A stretch of DNA of 64,000 nucleotides from Aliarcobacter lanthieri (GTDB lineage Bacteria; Campylobacterota; Campylobacteria; Campylobacterales; Arcobacteraceae). Shown here piece by piece: positions 42,598 through 51,048 of the stretch. The notes under the pieces are model-generated. The model made no database searches. It had not been told where the DNA came from and was given only the letters and a program-made list of their open reading frames with translations. Position 1 is the stretch's first letter. Every line of letters begins with the position of its first letter. The translations under genes and the position numbers were made by a program. The stretch covers positions 1,426,001-1,490,000 of the forward strand of contig NZ_CP053839.1 in assembly GCF_013201625.1 (NCBI RefSeq), written 5' to 3'.

Positions 42598-44352
42598 TTA
42601 TGATAATTCACTCATTTTTTCTTCAAATTCACTATTTATAATCTCTATTTTTTGCATAAATTCTAAGATTTCATTTTCTACTTTTGTTTTATCAACTCCA
42701 AAAAGTGTAGAAGCAAGGTTTTCCAATTCTTCAATTTTAGCTTTTAAAGGTTTTAAATCTTGACTTTTTTTAGCTACTAATTCAGCTCTTAGTTTTTTAC
42801 TCTCTTTTTTATTTATCTTTGGTTTATCACTTTTAATCTCTTTTTTTACTGATTTTTTATCATCAATATCATCATTCCAACCAATTTTTTCTAAAAATTC
42901 ATCATAAGTTCCATTAAAATAATCTGCTCCATCATTTGTAAATACTATCAATCTATCACAAACTTTTCTAAGTAATTCTTCACTGTGAGTTACAATGATA
43001 CTTGAACCAGCAAACTCTTTTATAGCATTTGTAAGTGCTTCAATAGACTCAATATCAAGGTGGTTTGTAGGTTCATCAAGGAAAAGTAGATTTACATCTT
43101 TTGCTATTATTTTTCCTAGCATTACCCTACTTTTTTCTCCTCCAGATAGAAGAGAAATCTTTTTCTTTGCATTATCACCACTAAACATCATAATTCCACA
43201 AATATTTCTTATTGTTGATTCAGGTAACTTTACATTTACAGAGTGAATTTCATCCATAATTGTATTATTCATATTCAAATGATTTATATTTGTTTGTCCA
43301 AAATGCCCAAAAACTGTACTTGGATGAAAATCTATATTTCCACTTAAAGCTTTTAATTCACCTGCAAGTACATTTAGAAGTGTTGATTTACCTTTTCCAT
43401 TTTTACCAATAATTCCTAAAGTTTCACCACGACTTAATGCAAAAGTTATATCTTTAAAAAGTAAGTTTTCTTTTGTATATCCAAAACTTACATCTTTTAC
43501 TTCAAGTAAAAATTTTGCACTTGTATCTTTATAGTTAAAATCAAATTTTAAATCTTTGTCATAATCTAAATCTTCTAAGATATCCATTTTTTCAAGTATT
43601 TTTACTTTTGATTGGGCTAAAGTTGCTGTTGCTGCTCTTGCTTTATTTTTAGCAATAAACTCTTCAAGATCTTTTATTTTTTTCTCTTGAGCAATTTTTT
43701 GTTTTTCATAGTGTTCTTCATTTGCAGAAAGCTGTTCAAAAAACTTCTCTGTATTTCCTGGAATTATAAAAGCATTTTTTCTAATAATTCCCATAGTATG
43801 TGTACAAACACTATTCATAAAATCTCTATCATGTGTTATAAGGATAACTTCTCCATCAAAACTTTTTAGAAACTCTCTAAGCCATCTAATAGATAAAATA
43901 TCCAAGTAGTTTGTAGGTTCATCAAGAAGCAGCATATTTGGTTCAGTTAAAAGTAATTTTGCTAAATTTATTCGTATTTGATAACCACCAGAAAAACTTT
44001 TTGGTTCTTTTTGTAAATCTTCATCACTAAAACCTAATCCAAATAATATTTTTTCAGCCTTATAAATATTATATTTATCATCTTCATTCAAAGCCAATGC
44101 TGTTTCATCAAGTAAAGTTTTTTCTGTAAAATCAAAATATTGTTTTAACGCACCTATTTTATAGTTTTTTGGTGTTGCCACTTCTCCGCTATCTGGTTGT
44201 TCTTCACCTAAAATTAGTTTAAAAAGTGTTGATTTTCCTGTACCATTTCTACCAACTAATCCAACTTTATCACCCTTATTTAATCGTAAGTTTAAATCTT
44301 GATATAAGTCTTGTGTTGGGTATGATTTTCTTATATTTACTAGCTCTATCAT
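42598..44352 (-). CDS. ABC-F family ATPase
   Basis: Two ABC domains without membrane helices: Walker A GRNGTGKSTL and GKNGKGKSTL, signatures SGGYQIRINLAKLLL and LSGGEKSRVMLGKII, Walker B LLLLDEPTNYLD and LLFLDEPTNHLD. A charged inter-domain linker (about 215-245) and a C-terminal coiled coil (about 500-584) follow the Uup/YbiT/EttA plan of ribosome-associated ABC-F factors. Which branch cannot be told by eye; an antibiotic-protection role is possible but not indicated. Confidence 0.93.
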   Translation of the reverse strand: MIELVNIRKSYPTQDLYQDLNLRLNKGDKVGLVGRNGTGKSTLFKLILGEEQPDSGEVATPKNYKIGALKQYFDFTEKTLLDETALALNEDDKYNIYKAEKILFGLGFSDEDLQKEPKSFSGGYQIRINLAKLLLTEPNMLLLDEPTNYLDILSIRWLREFLKSFDGEVILITHDRDFMNSVCTHTMGIIRKNAFIIPGNTEKFFEQLSANEEHYEKQKIAQEKKIKDLEEFIAKNKARAATATLAQSKVKILEKMDILEDLDYDKDLKFDFNYKDTSAKFLLEVKDVSFGYTKENLLFKDITFALSRGETLGIIGKNGKGKSTLLNVLAGELKALSGNIDFHPSTVFGHFGQTNINHLNMNNTIMDEIHSVNVKLPESTIRNICGIMMFSGDNAKKKISLLSGGEKSRVMLGKIIAKDVNLLFLDEPTNHLDIESIEALTNAIKEFAGSSIIVTHSEELLRKVCDRLIVFTNDGADYFNGTYDEFLEKIGWNDDIDDKKSVKKEIKSDKPKINKKESKKLRAELVAKKSQDLKPLKAKIEELENLASTLFGVDKTKVENEILEFMQKIEIINSEFEEKMSELS

Positions 44353-44463
44353 ATTTTCTCTTTGCTCTTTTTGTCGATTTTATAAAATTAAAGGCAAGAT
44401 TATACGATATTATCAGTTATATTATCATAAACTTGTTTTTAAACAATTCCAAAAGGAGTTTTT

Positions 44464-44982
44464 ATGGCTGTACCTACGAATAAGGAAGAACTCTTAATTG
44501 CTATAAATACAAATTATATTAAATTAAAGAAAGAATTAAATGATATCCCTGTAGAAATAACAAATATAAAAGAACTAGAAGGGCATTCAAAAAATACTTT
44601 AATGTCTATAAACAATCTTATTTCATATTTAATTGGTTGGGGAGAATTAGTTTTAAAATGGGACAAGAAGAGACAAAATAATCAACAAGTTGATTTTCCA
44701 GAAACAGGTTATAAATGGAATCAATTAGGAAAACTTGCACAAAAATTTTATGAAGATTATCAATATGATGATTTTAATACTTTAATTATTAAATTAGATA
44801 AAGTAGTTGAAAATATTTTAATACTTATACAAAATAAATCTAATAAAGAACTTTATGAAGTAAGTTGGTATGAGAAATGGACTTTAGGAAGGATGATTCA
44901 ATTTAATACATCTTCTCCATATACAAATGCTAAAGCAAGAATAAGAAAATGGAAAAATCAAAGTAGCAAAAAGCTACTTTAG
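44464..44982 (+). CDS. ClbS/DfsB family four-helix-bundle protein
   Basis: The 172-residue protein resembles the ClbS/DfsB group: MAVPTNKEELLIAINTNYIKL, SINNLISYLIGWGELVLKW, DFPETGYKWNQLGKLAQKF and a C-terminal SPYTNAKARIRKWKN. The group includes ClbS, a cyclopropane hydrolase protecting against colibactin. Function in Arcobacter is unknown. Its end overlaps the convergent DapD-like gene by 9 bases. Confidence 0.85.
   Translation: MAVPTNKEELLIAINTNYIKLKKELNDIPVEITNIKELEGHSKNTLMSINNLISYLIGWGELVLKWDKKRQNNQQVDFPETGYKWNQLGKLAQKFYEDYQYDDFNTLIIKLDKVVENILILIQNKSNKELYEVSWYEKWTLGRMIQFNTSSPYTNAKARIRKWKNQSSKKLL
44960..44980. terminator. Terminator hairpin inside the end of the ClbS/DfsB-like gene
   Basis: AAAGTAGC/GCTACTTT with a 5-base loop lies in the last codons of the gene and also just past the stop of the convergent gene; it can serve both directions. 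Confidence 0.65.
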
Positions 44983-45666
44983 AAGATTTTCGAAACTATA
45001 AGTTTCATTTTCACTAGGAATAATATGTTTTAAAAATCTTGGATATTTTCCTACAAATTCAACTTTTGGATATTTATCTGCAACTTTTAATAAAATTTCA
45101 TTTTGTCTTAACCAGTCAAGTTCTACTGGAACACCATCTATCCAAGCACAAGTTGTAAGTAAATCCTCAATTCCATCTAAATTTATATTTTCTATTTTTT
45201 TATTGTATTTTACATATAGTTTTAAATATGATGTTTCAATACTTTGAGGTTTTGAATCGTCAAAAATAAATACAACTTTAAAATCATCAGCATTAAGTCC
45301 ACTTTCTATTGGTAAAGACGCTAAAGTTGAAATAACTTGTAAATTTTTATGTTTATCTTTTTCTTCATAAAATGGTTTATAACTCTCTACACAATATGAT
45401 AAAAAACTATCGCTTAAATCAAAAACCGCCTCACTTTTTGTAGTATCAACTGCAACTCCACTTTGTTTTATAGCATTTAAAAAAATTGCAGCACTTGAAC
45501 TATTTTCGTTCCAGTTTATAGTAGGATATGTAACTTCTAAAATCTTATTTCTATCCAGAATACCTCTATTTACTCTAGCTATTGCAAAGGCTATTGGCTC
45601 TTTATACCAACTTTGTCTTTTTATATCTTCAACTAAATTTTTAAAATCATCTTTCGTAGTTACCAT
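44974..45666 (-). CDS. Isolated N-terminal region of tetrahydrodipicolinate succinylase (DapD-like), no catalytic helix
   Basis: The 230-residue product resembles the N-terminal and middle regions of long Campylobacterota DapD: FAIARVNRGILDRNKILE, INWNENSSSAAIFLNAIKQSG, TSYLKLYVKYNKK, AWIDGVPVELDWLRQNEI and PRFLKHIIPSENET. In full-length enzymes a left-handed beta helix follows, carrying the succinyl-CoA site; here the gene stops right after HIIPSENET with 8 residues left. The next gene overlaps its end, so nothing of the helix remains. I infer a domain-only paralogue or decayed copy; the match is from memory, not alignment. Confidence 0.65.
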   Translation of the reverse strand: MVTTKDDFKNLVEDIKRQSWYKEPIAFAIARVNRGILDRNKILEVTYPTINWNENSSSAAIFLNAIKQSGVAVDTTKSEAVFDLSDSFLSYCVESYKPFYEEKDKHKNLQVISTLASLPIESGLNADDFKVVFIFDDSKPQSIETSYLKLYVKYNKKIENINLDGIEDLLTTCAWIDGVPVELDWLRQNEILLKVADKYPKVEFVGKYPRFLKHIIPSENETYSFENLLK

Positions 45667-45701
45667 TTTATCTCCTTTGTTTTATTGATTTTACTAAATT
45701 T

Positions 45702-47549
45702 TTAATAAATAGTATCCATATCTATTGAAGCATCACTTGATTTTATAGAGTGCAATGCGTTTAATAGTGCTTTTGTATTGTTTGAACGAAGTAAAATTTC
45801 ATATCTATATTTATTTGCTATTTTAAAAATAGCACACTCTCCAAAACCTATTACTTCAATATCCTGTATAGTTTTAAATAAATTTACAACTTCTAAAGTT
45901 TCTTCTTTTACTTTTAAACCATTTTTATTTGAAAAAACTATTCGTGCAAGTTTTACAAAAGGTGGATATAAATCTTTTCTGAATTCCATTTCACTTTGTA
46001 AAAACTCTAAATAGTTTGATTCTTCTAAATAGTATTTGAAGAAATCTTCATTTTTTGTCTCGATTATCACTTCTCCAAATCCACTTCTTCCACTACGCCC
46101 TGATATTTGAATAAGTAAAGATAAAGCTTTTTCTCTTGCTTTATATGAATTCATATTTAAAACAAAATCTATGCCTAAAACAACTGCTAACTTTACATTA
46201 TGATAATCATGTCCTTTTGAAAGCATTTGAGTTCCAACTAAAATATCTATTTTATTATCATTAAAATCTTTTAGAGTATTTTTTAAAACCTTCTCACTTT
46301 TTATCTCATCTTTATCAAATCTTTTTATATTAATATTTGGAAAATTTGCTTCTAATTCTTCTTGTATTTGTGCAGTTCCTACTCTATGATTTCTGATAAT
46401 CCCAGTTTTACAAGAGGGACAAAACTCTGGTATTTTTTGAGTATATCCACAATAGTGGCATTTCAAAGCTAAATCATTTTTATGTAAACTCATAGAAACA
46501 CTACAAAATGGACATTCAACACTTTTTCCACAATCAAAACATATTTGATGTTTAAAATTTGCTCGTGTTGGTAAAAATACTATTACTTGATTTCCACTTT
46601 TTAAAGTACTATCTATTTTAGCTAAACTTTTTAGGCTAATTGTTTGAGAATTTGCTTCAAAAATATACTCTTTTTTTGTTTCAAAAAATGTCTTATCAAG
46701 ATTAAAATAAGGTATTTTATGAAAAGAGCCAATAGATGGTGTTGCACTTCCTAGAACAAGCCTTATCTCATACTTTTTAGCTATATAGATACTCAAATCT
46801 TTTGCATTATATCTTGGAGTTTGATCACTTTTATATGAATCATCATGTTCTTCATCTACAATTATTAATTGTAAGTTTGTATATGGTAAAAAAAGTGCTG
46901 ATCTAGCACCAGCTATTAATTTTATACTTCCATTTTGAAGTCCAATAAGTATCTCTTTTTTCTTTTTAGTAGTTATCTTTGAATGCCAAATAGCAATAGA
47001 ATTTCCAAAAACTTTTTCTAGTCTTTTTTGCATTTGTGGAGTTAAGGATATTTCAGGCATTAAAAGTATAGCTTGAGAATTATTTTTTATAGTTTCTTCT
47101 ATAGTTTTTATATATATTTCAGTTTTTCCAGCTCCAGTAGAAGCAAAAAGTAAAGCTTGCCTTTTCTCATCTAAAAAATCTTTTGCTTTTTGTTGAAAAT
47201 TTGATAATTCTATTTTACTATCAATTTTTATATCAATATTCTCATCTTTAATATTTTTATTAAAAGCTTGAAAAATACTCAAAGCATAACCAAGAGAGCA
47301 AACATAATACTTTGATATAAAAATTGCAAGTTCAAGCATAAAAGAAGAGTAAAACTCATCACAAATTTCTAAAATATTGCTACATTCAAACTCTGGTTTT
47401 TCAACCTCTTTTATAACAACTGCCTCAATAAAATTTTTTCTATTTGCTAATTGAACTAAAACTTTTGAACCAATATCAATAATTTCCTTACTTTGAAAAG
47501 TAAGATTTTGTAGAGGAGATTTTAATATAGCTAATTCATAATAATTCAT
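45702..47549 (-). CDS. priA: Primosomal replication protein N' (PriA)
   Basis: PriA is the restart helicase. Walker A STGAGKTEIY, DEEHDDSYK (motif II), the Zn-binding CFDCGKSVECPFCS and CHYCG/CPSC block, and SGRSGRSGFGEVIIET (motif VI) are present. At 615 residues it is shorter than E. coli, as in Campylobacter. It is the last gene of an operon including a pseudopilin-like gene and small coiled-coil genes upstream. Confidence 0.95.
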   Translation of the reverse strand: MNYYELAILKSPLQNLTFQSKEIIDIGSKVLVQLANRKNFIEAVVIKEVEKPEFECSNILEICDEFYSSFMLELAIFISKYYVCSLGYALSIFQAFNKNIKDENIDIKIDSKIELSNFQQKAKDFLDEKRQALLFASTGAGKTEIYIKTIEETIKNNSQAILLMPEISLTPQMQKRLEKVFGNSIAIWHSKITTKKKKEILIGLQNGSIKLIAGARSALFLPYTNLQLIIVDEEHDDSYKSDQTPRYNAKDLSIYIAKKYEIRLVLGSATPSIGSFHKIPYFNLDKTFFETKKEYIFEANSQTISLKSLAKIDSTLKSGNQVIVFLPTRANFKHQICFDCGKSVECPFCSVSMSLHKNDLALKCHYCGYTQKIPEFCPSCKTGIIRNHRVGTAQIQEELEANFPNINIKRFDKDEIKSEKVLKNTLKDFNDNKIDILVGTQMLSKGHDYHNVKLAVVLGIDFVLNMNSYKAREKALSLLIQISGRSGRSGFGEVIIETKNEDFFKYYLEESNYLEFLQSEMEFRKDLYPPFVKLARIVFSNKNGLKVKEETLEVVNLFKTIQDIEVIGFGECAIFKIANKYRYEILLRSNNTKALLNALHSIKSSDASIDMDTIY

Positions 47550-47565
47550 TCTAACTCTTTACAAT

Positions 47566-48009
47566 CTATTTCTTTACTAATACAAATAAATCACTATCTT
47601 CTAAAGAGAACTCATAAGTTTTTGTAGATGTAAAAAATATATATTTATTATTCGATACTTTTGCCCAAAAACCATTTTCTTTATCTTTTGTTGTTGTAGA
47701 TTTAATTGGTAAAGTTAAAATATTTGAAAATAACTCTTCATTATTTTTATCTATTTTTGCATTATCTAGTGAATTTATATAGTTATTTTCTTGTGTTAAA
47801 ACTCTTTTTGTTTTCTCTTTTTGTAAACCGTTTTTTATTAAAATAATATCTGATTTTAATTTTATGATATCATTTTTTTCTAAGTATGTACTGATTTTTG
47901 GTAAAATAAAAGATAAGAAAATAGCTAATATTACGATTGTTATGATAATTTCCAAAGAGGAAAAAGCTTTAAGTTTAAACTCCTGCAAGTTTATTTGCAA
48001 TATCTTCAA
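47566..48009 (-). CDS. Pseudopilin-like protein
   Basis: After a short N-terminal leader the sequence KAFSSLEIIITIVILAIFLSF has the type IV prepilin arrangement: small residue before the cut, Phe+1 and Glu+5, then a long hydrophobic helix; a short beta domain of about 100 residues follows. The frame opens with TTG (48009), and TTG at 48000 with better-spaced GAGG is an alternative. It is 16 bases upstream of priA. A full secretion or pilus system is not adjacent. Confidence 0.75.
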   Translation of the reverse strand: MKILQINLQEFKLKAFSSLEIIITIVILAIFLSFILPKISTYLEKNDIIKLKSDIILIKNGLQKEKTKRVLTQENNYINSLDNAKIDKNNEELFSNILTLPIKSTTTKDKENGFWAKVSNNKYIFFTSTKTYEFSLEDSDLFVLVKK

Positions 48010-48184
48010 CCTCTTTTTTAAAAGTTCTATATTCTTGAGTAAGTTTTAAATATGCAAGTAATAAAGATTTTGTTTCATTATTTTTATTTACATCTAAATA
48101 CTTACAAAGTTCTCGTTCAAGATCTTCATCTGCTGTTATTGTATAAGCCATATTATTTATGTGGAAAGTTAGCTCTTTAGTCAC
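47975..48184 (-). CDS. Small conserved-looking protein, possibly ZapA-like
   Basis: The 69-residue product has an N-terminal strand pair (ELTFHINNMAYTITAD) and a long helix (ETKSLLLAYLKLTQEYRTFKK), a layout like ZapA, which stabilises FtsZ rings. This is a shape likeness only. It overlaps the next gene by 35 bases and is overlapped by 4 bases by the coiled-coil gene upstream, suggesting that they work together. Confidence 0.55.
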   Translation of the reverse strand: MTKELTFHINNMAYTITADEDLERELCKYLDVNKNNETKSLLLAYLKLTQEYRTFKKEVEDIANKLAGV

Positions 48185-48375
48185 TTCTGTGCCTTTATAA
48201 GTGTTAATGTACTCTCTATTTTTAGCATCATATCTTGGTTATTTCTTTCTAATTTATCATTTTCATCTATCAATTCTTGAATTTGTTGTTCTAAAGCAAT
48301 TTTCTCAAGTTTTACTTTCTCATATTCATATAGTAAATTATCAATTCTATCATTTAAAATTTTAATAATTTCCAT
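48181..48375 (-). CDS. Short coiled-coil protein, possibly ZapB-like
   Basis: The 64-residue product from ATG 48375 (an upstream GTG at 48405 is also open) is nearly all coiled coil, with heptads in EKVKLEKIALEQQIQELIDE and NDKLERNNQDMMLKIE. ZapB has such a structure and acts with ZapA. This likeness is by size and coil only. It overlaps the small strand-helix gene by 4 bases. Confidence 0.55.
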   Translation of the reverse strand: MEIIKILNDRIDNLLYEYEKVKLEKIALEQQIQELIDENDKLERNNQDMMLKIESTLTLIKAQK

Positions 48376-48392
48376 TTCTTGTCCCAAATTAC

Positions 48393-48818
48393 TTATGATA
48401 CACACTCTTCTAAATTTTCATCTTTTATGTAAACTCTTGCAATTTCATAAAGCGTAGCCACAGATTTTCCCCATGCTGAATAATTATTTACTTCTGAAGC
48501 AGAAATATCAAAATATTTTGCTATTTTATCTATTAAAATCTGTTCATTTATATTAAAATTCTTATCAATATGTATTAAAATCATCAATTCTAAGATAACT
48601 ATTTTTTTACTTTTTAAACTTTTGAAGTTTTTTAATGTATCTTCTAAACTAAAACTATCTATATCAAAAGAATCAAGGTTTTCAATCCCCATTTCATCGC
48701 AATATTCTAAGATAACATCTTCTTCATCTCTTCCAAGGCTATTATCAATTCTTGCTAAATAGTGTGCTAGTTGTAAAAAAGCAAATTTTTCTCTTGCTTG
48801 AAGTTTCATCAATAACAT
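48393..48818 (-). CDS. TerB-like domain protein
   Basis: Residues 8-135 have the all-helical TerB-like layout with acidic sites: FLQLAHYLARIDNSLGRDEEDVI and LELMILIHIDKNFNINEQILIDKIA, and YSAWGKSVATLYEIA. TerB-like domains bind metal or sit in membrane-stress complexes. It is the first visible gene of the operon leading to priA; the start could be a Met four codons later. Confidence 0.7.
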   Translation of the reverse strand: MLLMKLQAREKFAFLQLAHYLARIDNSLGRDEEDVILEYCDEMGIENLDSFDIDSFSLEDTLKNFKSLKSKKIVILELMILIHIDKNFNINEQILIDKIAKYFDISASEVNNYSAWGKSVATLYEIARVYIKDENLEECVS

Positions 48819-48892
48819 ATTTTATATCCTAATATTTATATTTTTATAATTGTCTATTATAGTATATTTTTACTAATTTGTAGTAAACCAAA

Positions 48893-50128
48893 CTATTTTT
48901 TTAACTTTCCAGCTAAATATCCACTTGAAAAAGACCATTGAAGATTATATCCACCACAAGGTCCATCAATATCTACAAGCTCTCCACAAAAATATAAACC
49001 TTCTATTAAACGACTTTGCATAGTTTTAGAATCAATCTCTTTTAAACTTATTCCTCCTCTTGTTATCATAGCTTGTTTAAAGCCATCATGCCCAATAACG
49101 GTAAAAGGTGTCCAAGCTAAAGTTTTTATTAGTTTTTCTCTTTTAATTCCATCTATTTGTTTAAATCTTATATTTGTTTTTATTTCACATAAATTTAAAA
49201 TTTCATTTGCTACACTACTAGCTAATAGTGTTTCTAAATTTTGTAAAATATTATCTTGTGGATTTTTTAATATTTCATTTTTTAAATGCTGAAAAATCTC
49301 TTCTTCATTTTTACCTTTTATAAAATTTATTAAAAGTGGAACTTCATTATATGTAGATAATATAGGAGTAATTTCTCTTGCAAAATCAAGAATAACTGGT
49401 CCTCTAAGACCTTGTGACGTAAATATCAAATCACCAACTAATTTTAATTTTTTATATTTAGGAATATTTACTTTTAATATAGCTTTTGAAATAGTATCAG
49501 CTTTACAAGAACCAAAATTTTTCTCTTTTGTAAAAAGTGGCATCATAGCAGGATGAGTTTTAGATATAGTATGTCCAAAATTTGAAGCAAAATTATATCC
49601 ATCACCAGTTGCTCCTAAAGTTGGATATCCAAGCCCTCCAGTTGCAACTATAATATTTTTTGAAATAAAAGTTTCATTTGAAGTTTTTATATAAAAGAAT
49701 TCTTCTTCTTTTTTTATGTTTTCAATATTTATAGATGTTTTTACTTCCACTTTTTGATTTTCTAACTCTTTATTTAAAGCTTCTAAAATAATAGTTGAAC
49801 TGTGATTTATAGGAAATACTCTAAATCCATCTCTAGCTATGGTTTCTACACCAATAGAATTAAAAAAATACTGTAAATCTTGTTGGCTAAATTCATCTAA
49901 TGCACTTTGTATAAATCTTCCATTTTTACCAAACTTTGATATAAAGTCATCTTGTGTTAATGTATTTGTAATATTGCACTTTCCACCACCTGTTGCTTTC
50001 AATTTACTTGCTATTTTTGGTAATTTTTCTAAAAGTAAAACTTTTTTCTCATTTTTTGCACAACTTATACTAGCAAATATTCCAGCAGCTCCAGCACCAA
50101 TAACTATACAATCATAAATATTTTTCAA
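48893..50128 (-). CDS. BaiN/HI0933-type NAD(P)/FAD-dependent oxidoreductase
   Basis: The 411-residue flavoprotein has the dinucleotide motif IVIGAGAAGIFASISCA (6-22), KLKATGGGKCNITNT (46-60), IIVATGGLGYPTLGATGDGY and C-terminal LYFCGELVDIDGPCGGYNLQWSFSSG, which define the HI0933/BaiN family. Members are reductases with few known substrates. Standalone gene with promoter region shared with the divergent deacetylase gene. Confidence 0.92.
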   Translation of the reverse strand: MKNIYDCIVIGAGAAGIFASISCAKNEKKVLLLEKLPKIASKLKATGGGKCNITNTLTQDDFISKFGKNGRFIQSALDEFSQQDLQYFFNSIGVETIARDGFRVFPINHSSTIILEALNKELENQKVEVKTSINIENIKKEEEFFYIKTSNETFISKNIIVATGGLGYPTLGATGDGYNFASNFGHTISKTHPAMMPLFTKEKNFGSCKADTISKAILKVNIPKYKKLKLVGDLIFTSQGLRGPVILDFAREITPILSTYNEVPLLINFIKGKNEEEIFQHLKNEILKNPQDNILQNLETLLASSVANEILNLCEIKTNIRFKQIDGIKREKLIKTLAWTPFTVIGHDGFKQAMITRGGISLKEIDSKTMQSRLIEGLYFCGELVDIDGPCGGYNLQWSFSSGYLAGKLKK

Positions 50129-50193
50129 TTTTTCGCTTCTTTTAAATTAATTTCAGTATTATACAAAATTGATTTTAAGTATCTAGGATTTTT

Positions 50194-50973
50194 GTGTATA
50201 TTTTTTTAATTTCTATATTTTTGTCTCTCAACTTATTTGCAAATACTGATTTCTTCTCAGATGACATTCCTCTTGAAAAGCCAAAAGAACAGAAGATAGT
50301 TCTTCTTACATTTGATGATGGACCAATAAAAGCCACAAATAATGTATTAAAAGTAATTAAGAAAGAAGATATTCCAATTACTATGTTTTTTATTGGTTCA
50401 CAGATAGAAAAATCAAAACATATTTATGAAAAAGCCTTAAATTTTTCAAATATTACTATTGCAAATCATACATATTCTCATGCAAATCACAAATATAAAA
50501 AGTTTTATAGTAATCCTTTAAATGTAGTTGAAGATATAAAAAAAGCAAATGACATAATCTCTCATGATAGAATTTCTAATAGTGCATCAGATTTTTTACC
50601 AGTTCGTCTTGCAGGAAGAAATGTATTTAGACTTCCAGATATAAAGATAAATGATTATGCAATTAGCAAAGAACAACAAGAGAAAGAGATGTCAGTATAT
50701 GATGATCTTTTTAATGAAGGTTTCTATATATATGGATGGGATATTGAATGGGAATATGAATTTAATGGACAACCAATACAAACACCTGAAGAAGTTTTAA
50801 ATTCTATGGAAAGAATTTATAAAAGTAAATTAACTACTAAAGAAAATAAAGTAATTCTCCTAATGCATGATATTATGTTTTCTAGTCATTTTGAAGGAGA
50901 AAAAAATCTCAATACCTTAATTACCCTCTTAAAAAACCATGGGTGGAGTTTTGAAAGTATAGAAAACTATTAA
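50194..50973 (+). CDS. Secreted polysaccharide deacetylase (NodB domain)
   Basis: A short signal-like N-terminus (start GTG 50194 behind AGGA) precedes the NodB domain: LTFDDGPIKATNN with the DD pair, NHTYSHANH with the metal HxxxH, the RLPD segment, and LLMHDIMFSSH near the end. It could act on peptidoglycan or another N-acetyl polysaccharide; the target is not set by sequence. Length is 259. Confidence 0.88.
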   Translation: MYIFLISIFLSLNLFANTDFFSDDIPLEKPKEQKIVLLTFDDGPIKATNNVLKVIKKEDIPITMFFIGSQIEKSKHIYEKALNFSNITIANHTYSHANHKYKKFYSNPLNVVEDIKKANDIISHDRISNSASDFLPVRLAGRNVFRLPDIKINDYAISKEQQEKEMSVYDDLFNEGFYIYGWDIEWEYEFNGQPIQTPEEVLNSMERIYKSKLTTKENKVILLMHDIMFSSHFEGEKNLNTLITLLKNHGWSFESIENY

Positions 50974-51048
50974 AATTATCTATTAAATTTTATTTTATTA
51001 GGAAAGATTAAATATTATTCCATTAAAAAAACAACTTAAAGGAATTTA

